From an uncultured Lachnospiraceae bacterium (GTDB taxonomy: Bacteria; Bacillota; Clostridia; Lachnospirales; Lachnospiraceae), in assembly GCA_947643615.1 (NCBI GenBank), contig CANRWO010000041.1, positions 1-33,652 on the forward strand: 33,652 nucleotides of DNA. The letters are read 5' to 3'. The position numbers and the translations under genes are program-made. Below are positions 33,649 through 33,652 of the stretch, piece after piece; the stretch's first letter is position 1, and each line of letters opens with the position of its first letter. Below the pieces are notes generated by a model. It saw only the letters and a list, made by a program, of their open reading frames with translations, did not search any database and was not told the origin of the DNA.

Positions 33649-33652
33649 ATCC

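Overview
The window looks like a chromosomal segment of a low- to mid-GC Firmicute, most likely a gut Clostridia/Lachnospiraceae member. This is inferred from strong AGGAGG-type ribosome binding sites, a thiT gene behind a TPP riboswitch, AddAB instead of RecBCD, a PC4/YdbC-like small protein, a TetM-like GTPase fused to a NYN nuclease, and many CPBP/HAD/MraY-type genes. Almost every gene is on the minus strand; the exceptions are the choloylglycine-hydrolase-like gene (9840-10907), thiT (18073-18759) and a small RNA locus near 9611-9701.

Positions 1-9840 hold a complete type I-C CRISPR-Cas locus read right to left: promoter, cas3, cas5c, cas8c (with an internal cas11c start), cas7, cas4, cas1, cas2, leader, then an array of 14 identical 32-bp repeats that runs off the left edge. 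All key catalytic residues that can be checked by eye are present, so the system looks functional.

The most striking observation lies between cas3 and the next gene. On the plus strand, opposite to cas, there is a compact ~90-nt transcription unit with its own promoter (9576-9604) and intrinsic terminator (9649-9700). The predicted RNA starts with a degenerate CRISPR repeat: a short hairpin with the same 5-nt loop size, followed by 10 of the 11 handle bases. The next 17 nt match a site just upstream of the cas promoter (9525-9541) at 15 of 17 positions. The two mismatches fall exactly at guide positions 6 and 12, and pairing ends at position 18, which is the 5+1 pairing rhythm of Cascade. The flanking PAM would be TTT. 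This strongly suggests a CreR-like crRNA-mimic through which Cascade represses its own operon.

Positions 9840-18760 carry housekeeping and envelope genes: a membrane-anchored linear-amide hydrolase, a family 2 glycosyltransferase, a HAD phosphatase fused to a CPBP membrane protease, greA, an MraY-like transferase, a TetM-like translational GTPase fused to a YacP/Rae1-like NYN nuclease, and thiT under a TPP riboswitch. Positions 18756-24376 hold a lipoprotein solute-binding protein followed 7 bp later by a 1310-residue hybrid histidine kinase, a likely sensory pair. Positions 24728-33376 are a DNA repair operon: 3-methyladenine glycosylase, addB, a PC4/YdbC-like ssDNA-binding protein and addA. 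AddA carries three separate in-frame tandem-repeat insertions. The right edge is a nearly perfect tandem duplication of a 134-bp, highly structured element.
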